8,655 nt of DNA from DATEOR01 sp035273885. GTDB lineage: Bacteria > Actinomycetota > Thermoleophilia > Gaiellales > Gaiellaceae. A program made the translations under genes and the position numbers. Shown in pieces: positions 6,178 through 8,655 of this stretch. Under the pieces are notes generated by a model, which saw only the letters and a program-made list of their open reading frames with translations, had not been told where the DNA came from and searched no databases. Numbering within the stretch: the stretch's first letter is position 1; each line of letters begins with the position of its first letter. The DNA lies in NCBI GenBank assembly GCA_035273885.1, contig DATEOR010000017.1, forward strand, positions 1 to 8,655, written 5' to 3'.

Positions 6178-7065
6178 GTGGCTTTACCCCTCGAATCCGT
6201 CCCGAATTTCTCGGAAGGTCGTGACCCCGAGACGCTCGCCGCGCTCGAGCGCTCCCTCTCCGAACCGGGTCGGCTGCTCGACGTCCACACCGACTGGGAC
6301 CATCACCGCTCGGTGTTCACGATCGTGGGCACCGGAGACGAGCTCGTCGAGACGCTGCTCGCGGGGATTGCGACGGCGGCGGAACGCGTCGACCTCGGGC
6401 GGCACGAAGGCGCACATCCTCGGATCGGGGCTGCCGACGTCGTGCCGCTCGTGCCGCTCCGGCCGGAGGACGAGCCGGTGGCCCGCGACACCGCCCTGGC
6501 TCTCGCCGAGCGGGTGGGGAGCGAGCTCGGCCTTCCGGTGTTCTTCTACGGGCGCCTGACGGAGGACCGGCGCGAGCCGGCGTTCTTCCGGCGCGGTGGG
6601 CCAGAGGAGCTCCAGCGCCGCATCGATTCCGATGAGCTCGCGCCCGACCGCGGGCCGGCGAAGCTCCATCCGACCGCGGGCGGCGTCCTGGTCGGGGTCC
6701 GGCGGCCGCTGATCGCCTTCAACGTCAACCTGCGTGGCGCGTCCGTCGAGACCGCGAGGGAGATCGCCTCGCTGGTCCGCGAGCGCGACGGCGGCTTCCC
6801 CGGTGTGCGAGCCCTCGGGCTCGACCTGCCGAAGGCCGGGCTCGTGCAGGTGAGCATGAACGTGACCGACTGGGAGGCGGCTGCGCTGCACACGATCGTG
6901 GCCACGATCGCCGCCGAGGCGGAGGCTCGTGGGGGCGAGGTTGCGGGCAGCGAGCTGGTGGGCCTCATGCCGGCCGGTGCCGCAGTCGAGGCGGCGGGGA
7001 GCCTGCTCAGGATCGACGGCCTCGACTCGCGCCACGTCCTCGAGCTGCGGCTCCTCGACGACTAG
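6178..7065 (+). CDS. ftcD: Glutamate formimidoyltransferase (formiminotransferase domain only)
   Basis: The enzyme moves the formimino group from N-formimino-L-glutamate to tetrahydrofolate, giving glutamate and 5-formimino-THF, the last step of one histidine degradation route. The 295 residues carry the N-terminal signature VPNFSEGRD (8-16), the HHRSVFT segment (42-48), HPRIGAADVVPLVP (80-93) with the conserved His80, the ProLys stretch around 218-220, VSMNVTD (225-231) and ELVGLMPAGA (259-268). Both the N- and C-terminal formiminotransferase subdomains are present. The cyclodeaminase domain of animal bifunctional enzymes is absent, as in many bacteria, so ammonia release from formimino-THF needs a separate protein. 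The start is GTG at 6178, preceded by a -10-like box but no Shine-Dalgarno sequence. The stop TAG at 7063-7065 overlaps the stop of the convergent dppA. hutH downstream on the same strand supports the pathway assignment. Confidence 0.93.
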   Translation: MALPLESVPNFSEGRDPETLAALERSLSEPGRLLDVHTDWDHHRSVFTIVGTGDELVETLLAGIATAAERVDLGRHEGAHPRIGAADVVPLVPLRPEDEPVARDTALALAERVGSELGLPVFFYGRLTEDRREPAFFRRGGPEELQRRIDSDELAPDRGPAKLHPTAGGVLVGVRRPLIAFNVNLRGASVETAREIASLVRERDGGFPGVRALGLDLPKAGLVQVSMNVTDWEAAALHTIVATIAAEAEARGGEVAGSELVGLMPAGAAVEAAGSLLRIDGLDSRHVLELRLLDD

Positions 7066-7886
7066 GCGAATTGGGGCATCGGCCAGAACTGCCTCCAGGC
7101 CGTCCACCAGTCGTCCGCCTTCGAGACGAGACGGCGGCCGTCTGCGACCTCCACGCCGGGCCGATGCCGATAGGGCTCCGAGATGTGGGACCCCATGAGC
7201 AGCACCTCGATCTCGCACGGGCGGCCGGGGTCGTAGGGCGCCACGGCCTTCAGGTCGGCAAGCGCCCGCTCGGCTCCATCCTCGATCATCTGCCGGGCTT
7301 TCTGGGGCGCGATGTTGCGCGCGCTCGAGCGCCCGAGGCCCTGCTTGACCGCGACGGTGACGAGCCCTTCGCCGAGGAGCTCGGTCGACTCGTGGCAGAC
7401 CGCCTGGTCCCCGGTGACGAGCAGCACCGGGCAGCCGAAGGCCCCGCACAATGCAGCGTTGATCCCGGTCTCTCCGACCGGAGTCCCGTTGAAGCGGAGC
7501 TCGTAGATGTCGGAGCCCGAGATCGTGTGGTTGAGGACGCCCTCGGCAACTCCCGCGCGCGCATGCATCCCGACGAAGAGCGCGGCGTCGCAGCCTTCCT
7601 CGAGGAAGCCGGTGTACTCCGTCCACTCGTTCTGGACGACCCACTCGCAGCGCGGATCGAGCGACTCGGGCAGCAGCGAGTTGAAGGTCCAGCCCTTCCC
7701 GGCGCCATGGCAGTCCATGACGACGACCTCGGTCGCTCCGCCTGCGAACGCCCCGCGCACGGCGGCGTTGATCTCCTCGGTGTAGAGGCGCCGCGCCTCC
7801 TCGAAGAGCGGCTCGCCTCCGTCGCCCTGCTCAGACTTGACGACGCCCGAGACCCCTTCGATGTCGCTGATCACGTGAACTTTCAT
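7062..7886 (-). CDS. dppA: D-aminopeptidase, M55 family (DppA-like)
   Basis: M55 peptidases are zinc enzymes, known as self-compartmentalising decamers in Bacillus subtilis DppA, that release N-terminal D-amino acids from short peptides. The 274-residue product has the expected ligands in order: Asp8 and Glu10 in ISDIEGVSG (6-14), His60 in MDCHGAG (57-63), His108 in VGMHARAG (105-112) and Glu139 in VGETGINAA (137-145). NHTISG (119-124) holds His120, corresponding to the proposed catalytic His. There is no signal peptide, so it is cytoplasmic. The ATG at 7886 has a strong ribosome binding site, GAAAGGAG, four bases upstream. It lies antisense between ftcD and hutH, convergent with the former and divergent from the latter. 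A role in peptide or D-amino-acid catabolism, or cell-wall peptide recycling, is inferred; no transporter gene adjoins it. Confidence 0.92.
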   Translation of the reverse strand: MKVHVISDIEGVSGVVKSEQGDGGEPLFEEARRLYTEEINAAVRGAFAGGATEVVVMDCHGAGKGWTFNSLLPESLDPRCEWVVQNEWTEYTGFLEEGCDAALFVGMHARAGVAEGVLNHTISGSDIYELRFNGTPVGETGINAALCGAFGCPVLLVTGDQAVCHESTELLGEGLVTVAVKQGLGRSSARNIAPQKARQMIEDGAERALADLKAVAPYDPGRPCEIEVLLMGSHISEPYRHRPGVEVADGRRLVSKADDWWTAWRQFWPMPQFA

Positions 7887-7890
7887 CTGG

Positions 7891-7898
7891 CTCCTTTC
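7891..7898 (-). promoter_or_regulatory. Strong ribosome binding site of dppA
   Basis: GAAAGGAG on the minus strand is followed by four bases (CCAG) and the ATG at 7886. It fixes the start and contrasts with hutH across the same gap, which has no such site. Confidence 0.85.
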
Positions 7899-7904
7899 GC
7901 CGTG

Positions 7905-7921
7905 CCGGATTCTCCCTCCGG
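7905..7921. repeat. Small inverted repeat in the dppA/hutH divergent gap
   Basis: CCGGA (7905-7909) and TCCGG (7917-7921) flank seven bases in the 56-base divergent intergenic region. It is a short dyad that could be an operator for either gene, or chance in GC-rich DNA. Confidence 0.2.
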
Positions 7922-7928
7922 CGCGTTC

Positions 7929-7934
7929 TAGACT
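7929..7934 (+). promoter_or_regulatory. Possible -10 box (TAGACT) for near-leaderless hutH
   Basis: TAGACT ends eight bases before the ATG at 7943, predicting a leader of about two bases. No Shine-Dalgarno sequence precedes the ATG (the bases are TGGCCGCG) and no good -35 is visible. Confidence 0.38.
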
Positions 7935-7942
7935 TGGCCGCG

Positions 7943-8655
7943 ATGGCCGTTGCCACCGCAGTGCTCCTGAACGGGGACGATCTCACGATCGACGACGTCT
8001 GGTCGGTCGCGGTCGGGCGGATCCCGGCGGCGATCTCCGACGACGGGCGCTCGAGGATGGCGGCAGCCCGCGAGCTCGTCGACCGCGCGGCGTCCGAAGC
8101 ATCCGGCGAGCACACGTACGGCATCAACACGGGCTTCGGGCGCTTCGTCTCGAAGGCGATCCCGCCGGAGCTCTCCGAGGAGCTTCAGCTCCGCCTCCTG
8201 CGGAGCCATGCGTGCGGGGTCGGGGAGCCCTATGCGGACGAGGTCGTGCGCGCCGCGATGGTGCTGCGCGCGAACGCGCTCGCCAAGGGCTTCTCGGGCG
8301 CGCGCGTCGAGACCGTCGAGCTTCTTCTCGAGTGCCTGAACAGGGGGGTGCTGCCGCTGGTTCCGAGCCGCGGCTCCGTCGGCGCGTCGGGCGATCTCGC
8401 GCCGCTCGCGCATCTTGCGCTCCCGCTCGTCGGCGAGGGGAGTGCGAGCTACGAGGGCGAGCTGCTCTCGGGCGCAGATGCGCTCGCACGCGCCGGCCTC
8501 GCACCGGTTCGCCTGCAGGCGAAGGAGGGCCTCTCGCTCGTCAACGGGACGCAGTTCATGGGCGCGGTGGGCTCCCTCGGTCTGGTCCGTGCGCGCCGGA
8601 TCGCGAAGACCGCCGACATCGCCTGCGCTCTCTCCGTCGAGGCGCTGCAGGGGTC
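7943..8655 (+). CDS. hutH: Histidine ammonia-lyase, N-terminal part (3' end outside window)
   Basis: The frame runs from ATG 7943 off the right edge, giving 237 complete codons of an enzyme of usually about 500-520 residues. HutH removes ammonia from L-histidine to give urocanate, the first step of histidine catabolism, in the cytoplasm. The diagnostic GSVGASGDLAPLAH (144-157) contains the Ala148-Ser149-Gly150 triad that cyclises into the MIO electrophile. TYGINTGFG (58-66) holds the conserved catalytic Tyr59; SHACGVGE (88-95) and LVNGTQFM (near residues 200-207) are also typical. Aromatic ammonia-lyases share the MIO motif, but SHACG (88-92) and the company of ftcD favour histidine. The gene is divergent from dppA across 56 bases. 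The start has no ribosome binding site but does have a -10-like box. urocanase (hutU) and imidazolonepropionase (hutI) would be expected nearby but are not in the window. Confidence 0.95.
   Translation, partial: MAVATAVLLNGDDLTIDDVWSVAVGRIPAAISDDGRSRMAAARELVDRAASEASGEHTYGINTGFGRFVSKAIPPELSEELQLRLLRSHACGVGEPYADEVVRAAMVLRANALAKGFSGARVETVELLLECLNRGVLPLVPSRGSVGASGDLAPLAHLALPLVGEGSASYEGELLSGADALARAGLAPVRLQAKEGLSLVNGTQFMGAVGSLGLVRARRIAKTADIACALSVEALQG

Noticed and set aside
6184..7644. 486-residue minus-strand frame across ftcD and dppA
   Set aside because: It is antisense to ftcD and in another frame of dppA, both of which have full family motifs. Its sequence is Arg/Gly-rich with no recognisable domain.

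Overview
The window is GC-rich and densely packed, with strong G/C bias at third codon positions, several GTG starts, tight gene overlaps and a tRNA gene without an encoded CCA. This fits a high-GC actinobacterial lineage; a Thermoleophilia-type soil or metagenomic organism is my guess from the gene set, not a demonstrated placement.

Layout. (1) Positions 1-737, plus strand: the C-terminal part of an asparagine-synthase-family protein, whose stop codon overlaps the start of a 32-codon lipoprotein-like microgene. (2) Positions 738-850: no gene, but a run of exact inverted repeats that can fold into a multi-hairpin RNA, ending in a 10-bp terminator-like hairpin. (3) Positions 851-921, minus strand: tRNA-Gln(CUG) with a good -10 box. 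(4) Positions 954-6147, minus strand: a four-gene operon-like run. Transcribed from 6147 downward, it encodes two full-length ABC exporter half-transporters forming a heterodimer with one canonical and one degenerate ATP site, a roughly six-helix membrane protein, and an HD-domain protein whose HD motif reads His-Cys. (5) Positions 6178-8655: ftcD on the plus strand, a DppA-type D-aminopeptidase on the minus strand sharing a palindromic CTAG stop with ftcD, and the first 237 codons of hutH on the plus strand.

How the genes work together. HutH and FtcD are the first and last steps of the Hut route in which formiminoglutamate is converted to glutamate plus 5-formimino-tetrahydrofolate. The middle enzymes (urocanase, imidazolonepropionase) are not in the window and may lie beyond the right edge. 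DppA would supply amino acids from D-residue peptides, so the right third looks like a peptide and amino-acid catabolism neighbourhood. The ABC/membrane/HD run looks like an export unit with unknown substrate.

Most noteworthy: the HD-to-HC change in a metal-coordinating motif; a recurring pattern in which genes without a Shine-Dalgarno sequence carry a TANNNT box placed to give leaderless or nearly leaderless mRNAs; the lipoprotein microgene; and the structured 738-836 segment. The gene families are otherwise familiar, and I do not see convincing evidence for a wholly new defence or mobile system. No CRISPR array, insertion sequence, attachment site or replication origin was seen.
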